Made by a program: the position numbers and the translations under genes
From: Pseudorhodoferax sp032153935
Lineage (GTDB): Bacteria; Pseudomonadota; Gammaproteobacteria; Burkholderiales; Burkholderiaceae_C
Length of the DNA: 64,000 nucleotides
Assembly: GCF_964253035.1 (NCBI RefSeq)
Contig: NZ_CAXUQL020000001.1
Location: forward strand, 744,001-808,000
Direction: 5' to 3'
Notes under the pieces: model-generated
Database searches by the model: none
What the model was told of the DNA's origin: nothing
What the model saw: the letters and a program-made list of their open reading frames with translations, nothing else
In this document: positions 1 through 8,199 of the stretch, piece by piece
How the letters are laid out: each line of letters begins with the position of its first letter
Position numbering within the stretch: the first letter of the stretch is position 1

Positions 1-1
1 G

Positions 2-520
2 CAGGTGCATGCGGCGCCCGGCCACGACCCGCATGCCGTGCTGCTGTTCGAGCCGGCCTGGGGCCTGCTCGTGGCCGGCGACGCGCTCTGGCAGAACGGT
101 TTCGGCGTGGTGTTTCCCGAGCTCGAGGGCGAGTCGGCCTTCGCCGAGGTCGGCGCCTCGCTGGACCTCATCGAACGGCTGGCGCCGCGCCTGGTCGTGC
201 CGGGCCATGGCAGTGTGTTCGACGACGTGGGCCCGGCGCTCGAGCGCGCGCGCCGCCGGCTGGAGGGCTTCGTCGCCGCGCCACGCAAGCACGCCCTGTA
301 CGCGGCCAAGGTGCTGCTCAAGTTCAAACTGCTGGAATTGCAGTCCATCGCCGAGGCCGAACTGCTGGCCTGGGCCCGGCGCACGCCCTACTTCCAGACC
401 CTGCACGCCCGGCACTTCGCCGACGCCGGCCCCATCGACATCTGGGGCCAGACATTGGTCGAAGACCTGCTGCGCTCGGGCGCGGCGGCGCGCGAAGGGC
501 CAATGCTGGTCAACCAGTAG
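2..520 (+). CDS. MBL-fold metallo-hydrolase, C-terminal part (5' end outside window)
   Basis: The reading frame is open from the first bases, so the start lies upstream of the window. The visible ~172 residues carry late metallo-beta-lactamase-fold motifs: HAAPGHDP near the edge, AGDALW (a metal-ligand Asp) and VVPGHGS (a metal-ligand His), followed by a helical C-terminal region ending in MLVNQ. That arrangement fits the glyoxalase II/MBL hydrolase superfamily, where a binuclear metal centre hydrolyses thioesters or esters. The N-terminal HxHxDH motif is not visible, so substrate class cannot be assigned. The next gene starts 67 bp downstream in another frame. Confidence 0.8.
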   Translation, partial: QVHAAPGHDPHAVLLFEPAWGLLVAGDALWQNGFGVVFPELEGESAFAEVGASLDLIERLAPRLVVPGHGSVFDDVGPALERARRRLEGFVAAPRKHALYAAKVLLKFKLLELQSIAEAELLAWARRTPYFQTLHARHFADAGPIDIWGQTLVEDLLRSGAAAREGPMLVNQ

Positions 521-587
521 CGTTCACGCAGCCGTCACGCGGCGCGGGCAGGCTCGCGGGCTTGTCTTTTCACCGAGCCGACAACGC

Positions 588-1937
588 ATGTTCCGCCTGA
601 CCCTCGCCGCGCTCGCCTGCGCCGCCGCCCTGTTCCCCGCTGCATATGCCCAGCAGGCCTACCCTGCCACCCTGGCCGGCCACGCCGTGCTGCCCGCCCT
701 CACGCTGATCGCACCGCCTGCCGATGCACCAGCCGACCTGCGCATGGCCGGCAAGTTCACGACGGCCCAGCGCACGGACAAGGCCGGCGCCGTGATGGGC
801 CTGTCCGGCGGCCGGCCCACGGGCATAGCCCTGCCGTTCGAAGGCCAGCCTGCGCAAGGCCATTCGGGCATCAAGCGCATGGCCGACGGCAGCTTCTGGG
901 TCCTCACGGACAACGGCGCCGGCAGCAAGGCCAACTCGCCGGACTTCATGCTCTACCTGAACCACTACGCGGTGGACTTCCAGAGCGGCCGCTTCGAGCG
1001 CAGGAAGACCGTGTTCCTGCACGACCCGGACCGCAAGCTGCCCTTCCGCATCGTCCAGGAAGGCACGGAGAAGCGCTACCTGACCGGCGCGGACTTCGAC
1101 CCCGAGAGCTTCCAGTTCGCTGGCGGCGCGCTGTGGATCGGCGACGAGTTCGGCCCCTGGCTGATCCAGGCCGACCTGGACGGCAAGGTGCTGGCCGTGT
1201 TCGAGACCCAGGCGGACGGCAAGACCGTGCGCTCGCCCGACCATCCCGCCATCGCCATGCCCGGCGCGCCCGACGCCGCGCTGCCGGCCTTCGAGGTGCG
1301 CCGCTCCAAGGGCTTCGAGGGCATGGCGGCCTCGCCCGACGGCAGCAAGCTCTACGCGCTGCTGGAAGGTCCGCTGTGGAACGCCGCGGCCAAGGCCAAC
1401 GAGCAGGTGGACGGCAAGACCGCGCTGCGCGTGCTCGAGTTCGACGTGCAGAAGAAGGCCTGGACCGGCCGCCACTGGAAGTACCCGCTGGAAGCCGGCC
1501 ACCACGCCATCGGCGACTTCAACATGGTGGACGCCACCACCGGCCTCGTCATCGAGCGCGACAACGGCGAGGGCACGGCGGACAAGGCCTGCCCGGCGGG
1601 CGAGAAGCGCAACGACTGCTTCCACGACCTGGCCAGGTTCAAGCGCGTCTACAAGATCGAGATGGGCGAGGCCAACGTGGGCCAGGCCGTGCGCAAGGTC
1701 GGTTACATCGACCTCATGGCCATCCAGGATCCGAACAAGCTGTCGAAGAAGCCGTTGACGAACGGCGTGCTGGCCTTCCCGTTCTTCACCATCGAGAACG
1801 TGGACATCGTGGACGCCACGCACATCGTGGTCGGCAACGACAACAACCTGCCGTTCAGCAGCAGCCGCGCGCCCGACCAGGCGGACGACAACGAACTCGT
1901 GCTGCTGGAGGTGGGCGAGTTCCTGCGGGCGAAGTAG
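588..1937 (+). CDS. Secreted esterase-like phytase-domain protein
   Basis: The 449-residue product starts with a typical signal peptide (basic MFR, Ala/Leu-rich core, cleavage near AYAQ), so export to the periplasm is expected. The mature part matches the 'esterase-like activity of phytase' family (a beta-propeller-like fold): GHSGIKRMADGSFWVLTDNG near residue 95, then GADFDPESF, WIGDEFGP and EGMAASPDG, each typical of propeller blades in this family. The ATG at 588 was chosen because the signal peptide begins there; the frame is open further upstream but without protein-like sequence. Family members are thought to act on phosphate or ester substrates; the actual substrate is unknown. It appears to be transcribed alone. 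Confidence 0.85.
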   Translation: MFRLTLAALACAAALFPAAYAQQAYPATLAGHAVLPALTLIAPPADAPADLRMAGKFTTAQRTDKAGAVMGLSGGRPTGIALPFEGQPAQGHSGIKRMADGSFWVLTDNGAGSKANSPDFMLYLNHYAVDFQSGRFERRKTVFLHDPDRKLPFRIVQEGTEKRYLTGADFDPESFQFAGGALWIGDEFGPWLIQADLDGKVLAVFETQADGKTVRSPDHPAIAMPGAPDAALPAFEVRRSKGFEGMAASPDGSKLYALLEGPLWNAAAKANEQVDGKTALRVLEFDVQKKAWTGRHWKYPLEAGHHAIGDFNMVDATTGLVIERDNGEGTADKACPAGEKRNDCFHDLARFKRVYKIEMGEANVGQAVRKVGYIDLMAIQDPNKLSKKPLTNGVLAFPFFTIENVDIVDATHIVVGNDNNLPFSSSRAPDQADDNELVLLEVGEFLRAK

Positions 1938-2044
1938 CCGCGTCCATTCAAAAGGGTTGAATGCTGCCTTCACCTTCGGGCGATGTGCAGCCGGGGCGGC
2001 CGCGCCAACAATGCAGCCATCCTCTCCATCCACCAGGAAGCACC

Positions 2045-2644
2045 ATGGCCAAAGTCCTCGTTCTCTACTACTCCACCTACGGTCACATCGAGACCATGGC
2101 CGGCGCCATCGCCGAAGGCGCGCGCGCAGCCGGTGCCCAGGTCGACATCAAGCGCGTGCCCGAGACCGTGCCCGAAGAGATCGCCAAGAAGGGCCACTTC
2201 AAGCTGGACCAGGCCGCACCCGTGGCCACGGTCGAGGACCTCGCCAACTACGACGCGATCGTGGTCGGGACCGGCACGCGCTTTGGCCGCATGTCCTCGC
2301 AGATGGCGGCCTTCCTGGACCAGGCCGGCGGCCTGTGGGCCCGCGGCGCGCTCAACGGCAAGGTCGGCGCGGCCTTCACCTCCACCGCCACCCAGCACGG
2401 CGGCCAGGAGACCACGCTGTTCTCCATCATCACCAACCTGCTGCACTTCGGCCTCGTGATCGTGGGCCTGCCGTACAGCCATGGCGGCCAGATGACGCTG
2501 GACGAGATCGTCGGCGGTGCGCCCTACGGCGCCACCACCATCGCTGGCGGCGACGGTTCGCGCCAGCCCAGCGAAATCGAACTGGCCGGCGCCCGCCATC
2601 AGGGCGAACTGGTGGCCAAGACGGCTGCCAAGCTGTTCGGCTGA
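2045..2644 (+). CDS. wrbA: NAD(P)H:quinone oxidoreductase WrbA
   Basis: The 199-residue protein has the normal WrbA length and features: an N-terminal flavodoxin FMN loop (YYSTYGHIETMA, about residues 8-19), GTGTRFGRM, and STATQHGGQETTL in the middle, a strong WrbA signature. WrbA is a cytosolic tetrameric FMN enzyme that reduces quinones by two electrons, limiting semiquinone and oxidative stress. The ATG at 2045 puts the first beta strand (AKVLVLYYS) directly after the initiator; upstream in-frame sequence is not protein-like. The gene is 107 bp from its upstream neighbour and 29 bp from the following nucleotidyltransferase gene. Confidence 0.95.
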   Translation: MAKVLVLYYSTYGHIETMAGAIAEGARAAGAQVDIKRVPETVPEEIAKKGHFKLDQAAPVATVEDLANYDAIVVGTGTRFGRMSSQMAAFLDQAGGLWARGALNGKVGAAFTSTATQHGGQETTLFSIITNLLHFGLVIVGLPYSHGGQMTLDEIVGGAPYGATTIAGGDGSRQPSEIELAGARHQGELVAKTAAKLFG

Positions 2645-2673
2645 GGCTGGCGTCGGTCCCCATAATCGGGACC

Positions 2674-3405
2674 ATGCCTTCCCCGACCTCCCCCGCGCAG
2701 CCCGTCCGCTGCGCCATGGTGCTCGCCGCCGGCCGCGGCGAGCGCATGCGGCCGCTGTCCGACCGCACGCCCAAGCCGCTGCTGCCCGTGCACGGCAAGC
2801 CCATGATCGTCTGGCACCTGGAGGCGCTGGCGCGCGCGGGCGTGCAGCGCGTGGTGGTCAACACCGCCTGGCTGGAGGAGCAGATCCCGGCCGCGCTCGG
2901 TGACGGCAGCCGCTGGGGCCTCACCATCCACTACTCGATGGAAGGCCGCGACCACGGCGGCGCGCTGGAGACGGCCGGCGGCATCGCCAAGGCGCTGCCG
3001 CTGCTAGACGAGTGCTTCTGGCTGGTCTCGGGCGACATCCACGCTCCCGATTTCCCGTACGACGCGGCCCGCGCCGCGGCCTTCGTGGCGCAGCCCGCGC
3101 AACTGGCCCATCTGTGGCTGGTGCCCAACCCCGATTTCCATCCCGCAGGCGACTTCGGCATCGGTGCCGATGGCCTGGCCCTGGCCGATGCCGGACCCGA
3201 CGGCCGGCGCTGGACCTATGCCAACTTCGCGCTGATGCGCAAGGCCCTGTGCGCCGGCGTGCCCGTCGGCCAGAAGGCCGCGCTGGGGCCGCTGCTGAAG
3301 GCCGCGATCCGCGACCGCCAGATCGGCGCCGAGGTCTACCCCGGCGCCTGGCACAACATCGGCACGCCGGCGCAGCTGGCCGCGCTCGACCGGAGCGCCG
3401 CATGA
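2674..3405 (+). CDS. murU: N-acetylmuramate-1-phosphate uridylyltransferase-like nucleotidyltransferase
   Basis: The 243-residue protein has the nucleotidyltransferase signature AMVLAAGRGERMRPLSDRTP followed by KPLLPVHGKPMI near the N-terminus, and a GDIHAPD segment around the catalytic Asp. Size and sequence fit MurU, which makes UDP-MurNAc from MurNAc-1-phosphate in peptidoglycan sugar recycling. The usual partner kinase AmgK is not in the visible neighbourhood, so a related sugar-1-phosphate role is possible. Start chosen at the ATG 12 residues before the first conserved strand; upstream frame is not protein-like. The stop overlaps the next start by 4 bp, so the two are translationally coupled. 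Confidence 0.85.
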   Translation: MPSPTSPAQPVRCAMVLAAGRGERMRPLSDRTPKPLLPVHGKPMIVWHLEALARAGVQRVVVNTAWLEEQIPAALGDGSRWGLTIHYSMEGRDHGGALETAGGIAKALPLLDECFWLVSGDIHAPDFPYDAARAAAFVAQPAQLAHLWLVPNPDFHPAGDFGIGADGLALADAGPDGRRWTYANFALMRKALCAGVPVGQKAALGPLLKAAIRDRQIGAEVYPGAWHNIGTPAQLAALDRSAA

Positions 3406-4043
3406 AGGTGCTGCTGGCCGGCGCCACGGGCCTGGTGGGCCGCGAGATCCTGGCGCGTCTGCTGGCCGACCGCAGCATCACCGAGGTCCACACGCTGGGC
3501 CGGCGCGCACCGCCCACGCCGCATGCCCGGCTGCACCACCATGCGTCGGACCTGCGCAACATCCCCGCGCTGCCGCCGCCGCACACCGTGTTCATCGCGC
3601 TGGGCACCACGATCAAGGTGGCCGGCAGCCAGGAAGCCTTCCGCGCCGTGGACCATGACGCCGTGCTGGCCGTGGCGCACGCGGCGCGGACGGCAGGCGC
3701 CACCCGGCTGGGCCTGGTCAGCGCCATGGGGGCAGACACCGGTTCGCGCATCTTCTACAGCCGCGTCAAGGGCGAAGTGGAGCAGACCATTGCGCAGATC
3801 GGCTTCGAGACGCTGGTGATCGCGCGCCCCTCGCTGCTGGTCGGCGAGCGCAGCACGCTGGGCCAGCCCGTCCGACGCGGTGAGATCGTCGGCGAGGCCA
3901 TCAGCCGCTGGCTGCGCCCGCTGATCCCGGCCAATGCCCGCGCGATCCGCGCCACCGACGTGGCCCGCGCGCTGGTCGATGCCGTGGGCCAGGGCCAGCC
4001 GGGCCGGCGCGTGCTGCTGTCGGGCCAGATGCAGCGCGGCTAA
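3402..4043 (+). CDS. NAD(P)-binding SDR-like oxidoreductase (HTATIP2-type)
   Basis: The 213-residue protein begins with a Rossmann motif (LLAGATGLVGREIL, residues 4-17) and contains GTTIKVAG, SAMGADTGSRIFYSRVKGE and VIARPSLLVG, the pattern of the small atypical SDR family that includes HTATIP2 and YbjT-like proteins. The YxxxK of classical SDRs appears in shifted form as FYSRVKGE. Such proteins bind NADP and are often redox sensors or poorly characterised reductases; no substrate can be named. It starts on the ATGA that ends murU and lies 28 bp before pepP, so it belongs to the same short operon. Confidence 0.8.
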   Translation: MKVLLAGATGLVGREILARLLADRSITEVHTLGRRAPPTPHARLHHHASDLRNIPALPPPHTVFIALGTTIKVAGSQEAFRAVDHDAVLAVAHAARTAGATRLGLVSAMGADTGSRIFYSRVKGEVEQTIAQIGFETLVIARPSLLVGERSTLGQPVRRGEIVGEAISRWLRPLIPANARAIRATDVARALVDAVGQGQPGRRVLLSGQMQRG

Positions 4044-4071
4044 GACCGCCGCCCGGCGGTAGGATCGTGGC

Positions 4072-5451
4072 ATGACCACGCCCTACGCCCAACGCCGCGC
4101 CGAAGTCGCCCGCCAGATCGGGCGCGACGGCATCGCCATCGTCCCGACCGCGCCGGAGCGCCAGCGCAACCGCGACAGCGACTTCCTGTACCGGCACGAC
4201 AGCTACTTCTACTACCTCACCGGCTTCACCGAGCCCAACGCCTGGCTGGTCATCACCGGCGACGGCGGGAGCACGCTGTTCTGCGCGCCCAAGGACCTGG
4301 AGCGCGAGATCTGGGACGGCTACCGCCTGGGGCCCGACGCCGCACCCGAAGCGCTGGGCGTGAGTGCCGCCCACTCGGTCGCCGCGCTGGACGCCCAGCT
4401 GCCCAGGCTGCTGGAGAACCGCGGCACGGTCTGGTTCCCGTTCGCGATCCACAAGGGGCTGGAATCGCGCATCGACGGCTGGCTGTCCTCGGTGCGCGCG
4501 CGCGTGCGCTTCGGCGCGCTGTGCCCCGAGTCGCAGCGCGACCTGTGCGGCGTGCTCGACGAGATGCGCCTGGTCAAGGACGCGCACGAGCAGGACATCA
4601 TGCGCCGCGCCGCGCAGATCAGCGCCGAGGCCCACATCCGCGCCATGCAGACCAGCGCGCGCATGCTGCGCGAGGGCAAGGAGGTGCGCGAGTACCACCT
4701 GGACGCCGAGCTGCTGCACGCCTTCCGCATGGGCGGCTCGCAGTACCCGGCCTATGGTTCCATCGTGGCAGCGGGCGCCAATGCCTGCGTGCTGCACTAC
4801 CGCGCCGACGCCGCGCCCGTGCGCGATGGCGAGCTGGTGCTGATCGACGCCGGCTGCGAACTCGACGGCTATGCCAGCGACATCACGCGCACCTTCCCCG
4901 CCAACGGCAGGTTCACGGGCCCGCAGCGCGCGCTGTACGACCTGGTGCTGGCCAGCCAGGACGCGGCCGTGGCCGCCACGCGCCCCGGCAAGCGCTTCAA
5001 CGACCCGCACGAAGCGACTGTCAAGGTGCTGGCCCAGGGCATGCTGGACCTCGGCCTGCTCGACCGGAACAAGGTCGGCAGCGTCGAGGACGTGATCGAG
5101 AAGCGCGCCTACTTCGCCTACTACATGCACCGCACCGGCCACTGGCTGGGCATGGACGTGCACGACTGCGGCAGCTATGTGGAGCCCAGCGAGATCGGCA
5201 ACGGCAGCGAGCGCAAGGACGCGCTCTCGGGCGAGACCATCACCGACCGGCCCAGCCGCATCCTGCGCCCCGGCATGGTGCTGACCATCGAGCCCGGCAT
5301 CTACGTGCGGCCCGGCACCGAGGCGCCGGAACAGTTCCACGGCATCGGCATCCGCATTGAGGACGACGCCATCGTCACGGCCGACGGCTGCGAGCTCATC
5401 ACGCGCGGCGTGCCGGTGAAGGCCGACGAGATCGAGGCGCTGATGCGCTGA
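4072..5451 (+). CDS. pepP: Xaa-Pro aminopeptidase (aminopeptidase P, M24B)
   Basis: The 459-residue product contains an aminopeptidase P N-terminal domain (about residues 1-130, with FYYLTGF) and a pita-bread M24 catalytic domain. All five dinuclear metal ligands can be read: D259 and D270 (LIDAGCELDGYASDITRTF), H357 (TGHWLGMDVHD), E407 (LTIEPGIY) and E430 (GIRIEDDAIV). The enzyme removes N-terminal residues preceding proline in the cytosol. Length is normal for bacterial PepP. The start is 28 bp after the previous stop; the gene ends 4 bp from the convergent higA stop. Confidence 0.95.
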   Translation: MTTPYAQRRAEVARQIGRDGIAIVPTAPERQRNRDSDFLYRHDSYFYYLTGFTEPNAWLVITGDGGSTLFCAPKDLEREIWDGYRLGPDAAPEALGVSAAHSVAALDAQLPRLLENRGTVWFPFAIHKGLESRIDGWLSSVRARVRFGALCPESQRDLCGVLDEMRLVKDAHEQDIMRRAAQISAEAHIRAMQTSARMLREGKEVREYHLDAELLHAFRMGGSQYPAYGSIVAAGANACVLHYRADAAPVRDGELVLIDAGCELDGYASDITRTFPANGRFTGPQRALYDLVLASQDAAVAATRPGKRFNDPHEATVKVLAQGMLDLGLLDRNKVGSVEDVIEKRAYFAYYMHRTGHWLGMDVHDCGSYVEPSEIGNGSERKDALSGETITDRPSRILRPGMVLTIEPGIYVRPGTEAPEQFHGIGIRIEDDAIVTADGCELITRGVPVKADEIEALMR

Positions 5452-5455
5452 ATCG

Positions 5456-5863
5456 TCAGGCCAGCATCTCCATCGGCACGGAAAAGCGCTGCGCCAGCGC
5501 CTTGACCTGGCGCAGGTTCAGCGCCCGCTTGCCGGCCAGCACCGCGCTCACCACGCTCTGGGCGCCGATCTCGGGCAGGTCGGACTGCTTCAGGCCGTGC
5601 TCCTCCATGAGGCTGGCCAGCACCGTGGCCGGCGTGCTGGTGTCGGGCCAGGGATGGACACGGTCTTCGTATTCGCGCACGCGGTCGGCGAGCAGCTCGA
5701 CCAGACCGCCCAGTGGGTGTCCAGGGTCTGCCGCCACTTGGTCGAACACCTGGTCGATGAAAGCCAACACCTGCGCGTAGGCGGCCTCGTCAGCAATCGG
5801 TGCACCCAGGCCCAGGGCCTCGTGCAATGCCACCCAATGGCCGGCCACATCACGCACGTTCAT
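5456..5863 (-). CDS. higA: HigA-type antitoxin with HTH domain
   Basis: The 135-residue product has a C-terminal helix-turn-helix of the HigA/XRE type (KQSDLPEIGAQSVVSAVLAG followed by KRALNLRQVKALAQRF) and an acidic N-terminal part likely to bind the toxin. The ATG at 5863 was chosen over an upstream candidate because an AAAGGAG ribosome site sits just in front of it and because it overlaps the toxin stop by 4 bp. HigA neutralises HigB and represses its own promoter; toxin-first order, as here, is characteristic of higBA loci. Paired gene: higB immediately upstream. Confidence 0.88.
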   Translation of the reverse strand: MNVRDVAGHWVALHEALGLGAPIADEAAYAQVLAFIDQVFDQVAADPGHPLGGLVELLADRVREYEDRVHPWPDTSTPATVLASLMEEHGLKQSDLPEIGAQSVVSAVLAGKRALNLRQVKALAQRFSVPMEMLA

Positions 5864-6150
5864 TTCCAGGCTCCTTTGTCGTACTCGGCGTGCGTCAGCA
5901 CCGCTTTGACCCACAGCATGCCGCGCGAGAAGTCCAGCGCGGCCACAAGGCGGTACTTGTTGCCGCCGATGTTGAACACGTAGCGCTCGCCGACCTTGTC
6001 GACCGCGGGAAACACCGCGCGCAGATCGGCGAAATTCGCGAAGCTGCCCTTCTCGATCTTGCGCCGGAAGTCCTGCAGAGGCTGCGCCGCATCCACATGA
6101 ACAACGGCGAACTCGCGCAGCGCGCGGTTGGAGATCAGCTTGGTAGGCAC
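5860..6150 (-). CDS. higB: HigB-type mRNA interferase toxin
   Basis: The 96-residue protein matches the HigB family of RelE-like ribonucleases: NRALREF near the N-terminus, basic central segment (QDFRRKIEKGS), FNIGGNKYRLVA beta strand, and the C-terminal VKAVLTHAEYDKGAWK typical of this subfamily. Such toxins cleave mRNA on the ribosome when the antitoxin is lost. The family identity is clear from these motifs together with the 4-bp-overlapping HTH antitoxin gene. A pair of overlapping palindromes lies 9-29 bp upstream of the start and is the likely autoregulatory operator. Confidence 0.88.
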   Translation of the reverse strand: MPTKLISNRALREFAVVHVDAAQPLQDFRRKIEKGSFANFADLRAVFPAVDKVGERYVFNIGGNKYRLVAALDFSRGMLWVKAVLTHAEYDKGAWK

Positions 6151-6158
6151 ATCGGTTT

Positions 6159-6179
6159 ATAGCAGATTGCTATGCAATC
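6159..6179 (-). promoter_or_regulatory. Probable HigA operator: two overlapping perfect palindromes
   Basis: Just before higB the sequence reads ATAGCA-GAT-TGCTAT (6159-6173), overlapped by GATTGC-TAT-GCAATC (6165-6179). Both have perfect 6-bp arms and a 3-bp centre. HigA antitoxins bind such short palindromes over their own promoter. The local AT content is also higher than in the surrounding DNA, as expected for a promoter. Binding is inferred, not shown. Confidence 0.6.
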
Positions 6180-6263
6180 GACCAGCCCTCGTACGTCCAG
6201 CCGCACAGCCAGCGTGGGCCTGTTCCGACACACTCGGCGCGGCACGCCGTGGCATGCTGGGCC

Positions 6264-7061
6264 ATGCGTACCACCAAACGCCGCCTCACCAAACTCGCCT
6301 TCGCGCTGTACAGCCTGGGCCTCGGCGCCTCGGCAGGCGCGCAGCTGATGCCGCTGCAGACCGGCCGCGGGGCGCCGCAGCAACGCGCCGCCACAGCCGT
6401 GGACACCCGCTGGAAGGAGAGCTTCGATGCCTTTGCCGCGGCAGACCTGAAGCAGGCGCCGCAGACCGGCGGCGTGCTGTTCGTCGGCAGCTCCTCGATC
6501 CGGCTGTGGGACGACCTGGAAACCCAGTTCGACAAGATGCCCGTGATCAAGCGCGGCTTCGGCGGCTCGCGCATGCTGGACGTGGCCCAGCATGTGGAGC
6601 AGCTCGTGCTGCCCTACCAGCCGCGGCTGGTCGTGGTCTATGCGGGCGACAACGACCTGGCCGAGGGCCGCACGCCGCAGCAGGTGCTGGACAGCTTCGT
6701 GGCGTTCGTCGAACGCGTGCGCGCCGAACTGCCCGACACGCGCATCGCCTACCTGTCGATCAAGCCCAGCCCCTCGCGCGTGGCGCTGCTGCCGCAGGCC
6801 ATGCAGGCCAACGCACTGATCGCGGGCTACAGCGCGCGCACGCCGAACCTGGACTTCATCGACATCTACTCACGTATGCTGGACGAAGCCGGCAAGCCGC
6901 GCACCGACCTCTACGGCGCCGATGCGCTGCACATGAACCCCTCTGGCTACGCGGTCTGGAAGAGCGCCATCACGCCGCACCTGTTGCCGCAGCAGCCGCA
7001 GTCCGCGGCGCTCAGCGCGGCCAAGCTGCCGATGCCGGCGCCGGCCCGGCCGGCACCCTGA
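6264..7061 (+). CDS. Exported SGNH/GDSL hydrolase
   Basis: The 265-residue protein has a signal-like N-terminus (MRTTKRR, hydrophobic core, AGAQ at about 24-27) and SGNH blocks: FVGSSSIRLW with the probable nucleophile near S76, YAGDND (residues 126-131, block III Gly/Asn) and ADALHMN near the C-terminus (Asp-x-x-His of block V). Proteins of this group are lipase/esterase-like hydrolases, often annotated as lysophospholipase L1-like or acylhydrolase. The ATG at 6264 is preferred to one 15 bp upstream because it starts the basic signal-peptide region. Its 3' end overlaps the convergent opgC-like gene by 50 bp. Confidence 0.82.
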   Translation: MRTTKRRLTKLAFALYSLGLGASAGAQLMPLQTGRGAPQQRAATAVDTRWKESFDAFAAADLKQAPQTGGVLFVGSSSIRLWDDLETQFDKMPVIKRGFGGSRMLDVAQHVEQLVLPYQPRLVVVYAGDNDLAEGRTPQQVLDSFVAFVERVRAELPDTRIAYLSIKPSPSRVALLPQAMQANALIAGYSARTPNLDFIDIYSRMLDEAGKPRTDLYGADALHMNPSGYAVWKSAITPHLLPQQPQSAALSAAKLPMPAPARPAP

Positions 7062-8199
7062 CCGCGCGCGCCTTGCGCCGCGCGGCCGCCTGCCGGTCCA
7101 GTTCCTGGCTCAGCAGCGCCACACCGTAGAGCACGGCGAACGAGGCCACCGCGATTCCCACATCGATCCACGCGCTGCGCGCGGGCGTGGGTGCGCCGAA
7201 CAGCGCCAGCGCCAGCAACGCCAGCACCAGGTGCGCGCAGAACACGGGCAGCGAGGCCGCGCCCATGGTCTCCAGCGCACGCACGCGCGGCAGGTGCGTG
7301 GCCAGCCAGGGCGCGTAGTGCATGGCCAGCACCAGCAGCGCGAACAGGTTGAACAGGCGCAGCGGGGCCAGCTGCCACTTGTCGAACAGCATGTTGAGGC
7401 CGGCGTCGTGCGGGATCGGCACCTGGCCGACCACGTGGCGCCAGACAAAACAGACCGCGGCATACACGATGGCGGTGCGCAGCAGCCAGCGCGGGAACAC
7501 GACGGGCGGACGCTGCGCCGTGCGCTCGGCCCCCAGCCACAGCCCCATGACCCACAGGAACTGCCAGGCCAGCACCTCGAAGGCGCCGGTCTGCACCAGC
7601 GGCACGCGGATGCCCGCGGCCGGCGCCAGCGCCTCGTACAACACCCCGCCCAGCTTGAACTGCGCCACCAGCCACAGCGCCACGCTGCAGGCCATGATGC
7701 CGCCCCAGCCGTGGCGCAGACCGTGCAGCAGGACCATGGGGCTGATCAGCATGAACAGCACGTACAGCGGCAGGATGTCCAGCAGCGGCGGGCTGTAGAT
7801 CAGCAGCAGCGCGCCGACCAGCGCATGCAGCGGCTCGTGCAGGTAGTACTTCATGAGGCCGGTGATGGCGTCCTCCTGCAGCACCACGGCGATCAGCGCC
7901 ACCACGCTGAACAGGAACAGCAGCATGGCGGCCTGGCACAGGTAGATCTTGACCACGCGTCGGTAGAAGGCCGCGCGCATGCGGTCTTCGCCCTCGCGCT
8001 GCTCGCGCGCGGCGTAGACCATGCCGGCCATGAAACCCGATAGCAGCACGAAGCCCTCGGCCGCCGAGACGAAGCCGAAGGGCTGGCCCGTGGGCGAGGC
8101 GAACAGCGTGGGCAGGTGCGTGAACGTCATCAGCACCAGCATCAGGCCGCGCAGCGCGTCGATCTGCCACAGGCGCTGGCTGGAGGAGGCGGCCGTCAT
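7012..8199 (-). CDS. opgC: OpgC-like membrane acyltransferase
   Basis: The 395-residue protein is mostly hydrophobic with roughly ten membrane segments and starts with the acyltransferase pattern QIDALRGLMLVLMTFTHLP, which resembles OpgC (membrane protein that succinylates periplasmic glucans). The frame is open well upstream, but the conserved membrane protein begins at the ATG at 8199, which also overlaps the stop of the upstream YihY gene by 4 bp. Loss of a C-terminal domain is not apparent. A role in modification of osmoregulated periplasmic glucans or another surface glycan is inferred from family only. Confidence 0.85.
   Translation of the reverse strand: MTAASSSQRLWQIDALRGLMLVLMTFTHLPTLFASPTGQPFGFVSAAEGFVLLSGFMAGMVYAAREQREGEDRMRAAFYRRVVKIYLCQAAMLLFLFSVVALIAVVLQEDAITGLMKYYLHEPLHALVGALLLIYSPPLLDILPLYVLFMLISPMVLLHGLRHGWGGIMACSVALWLVAQFKLGGVLYEALAPAAGIRVPLVQTGAFEVLAWQFLWVMGLWLGAERTAQRPPVVFPRWLLRTAIVYAAVCFVWRHVVGQVPIPHDAGLNMLFDKWQLAPLRLFNLFALLVLAMHYAPWLATHLPRVRALETMGAASLPVFCAHLVLALLALALFGAPTPARSAWIDVGIAVASFAVLYGVALLSQELDRQAAARRKARAVRVPAGPAPASAAWPR

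Noticed and set aside
570..2033. A 487-codon minus-strand reading frame opposite the phytase-like gene
   Set aside because: Low-complexity His/Arg/Gly/Ala/Val composition typical of the antisense of GC-rich genes; no domain motif, while the plus strand encodes a clear signal peptide and family motifs.
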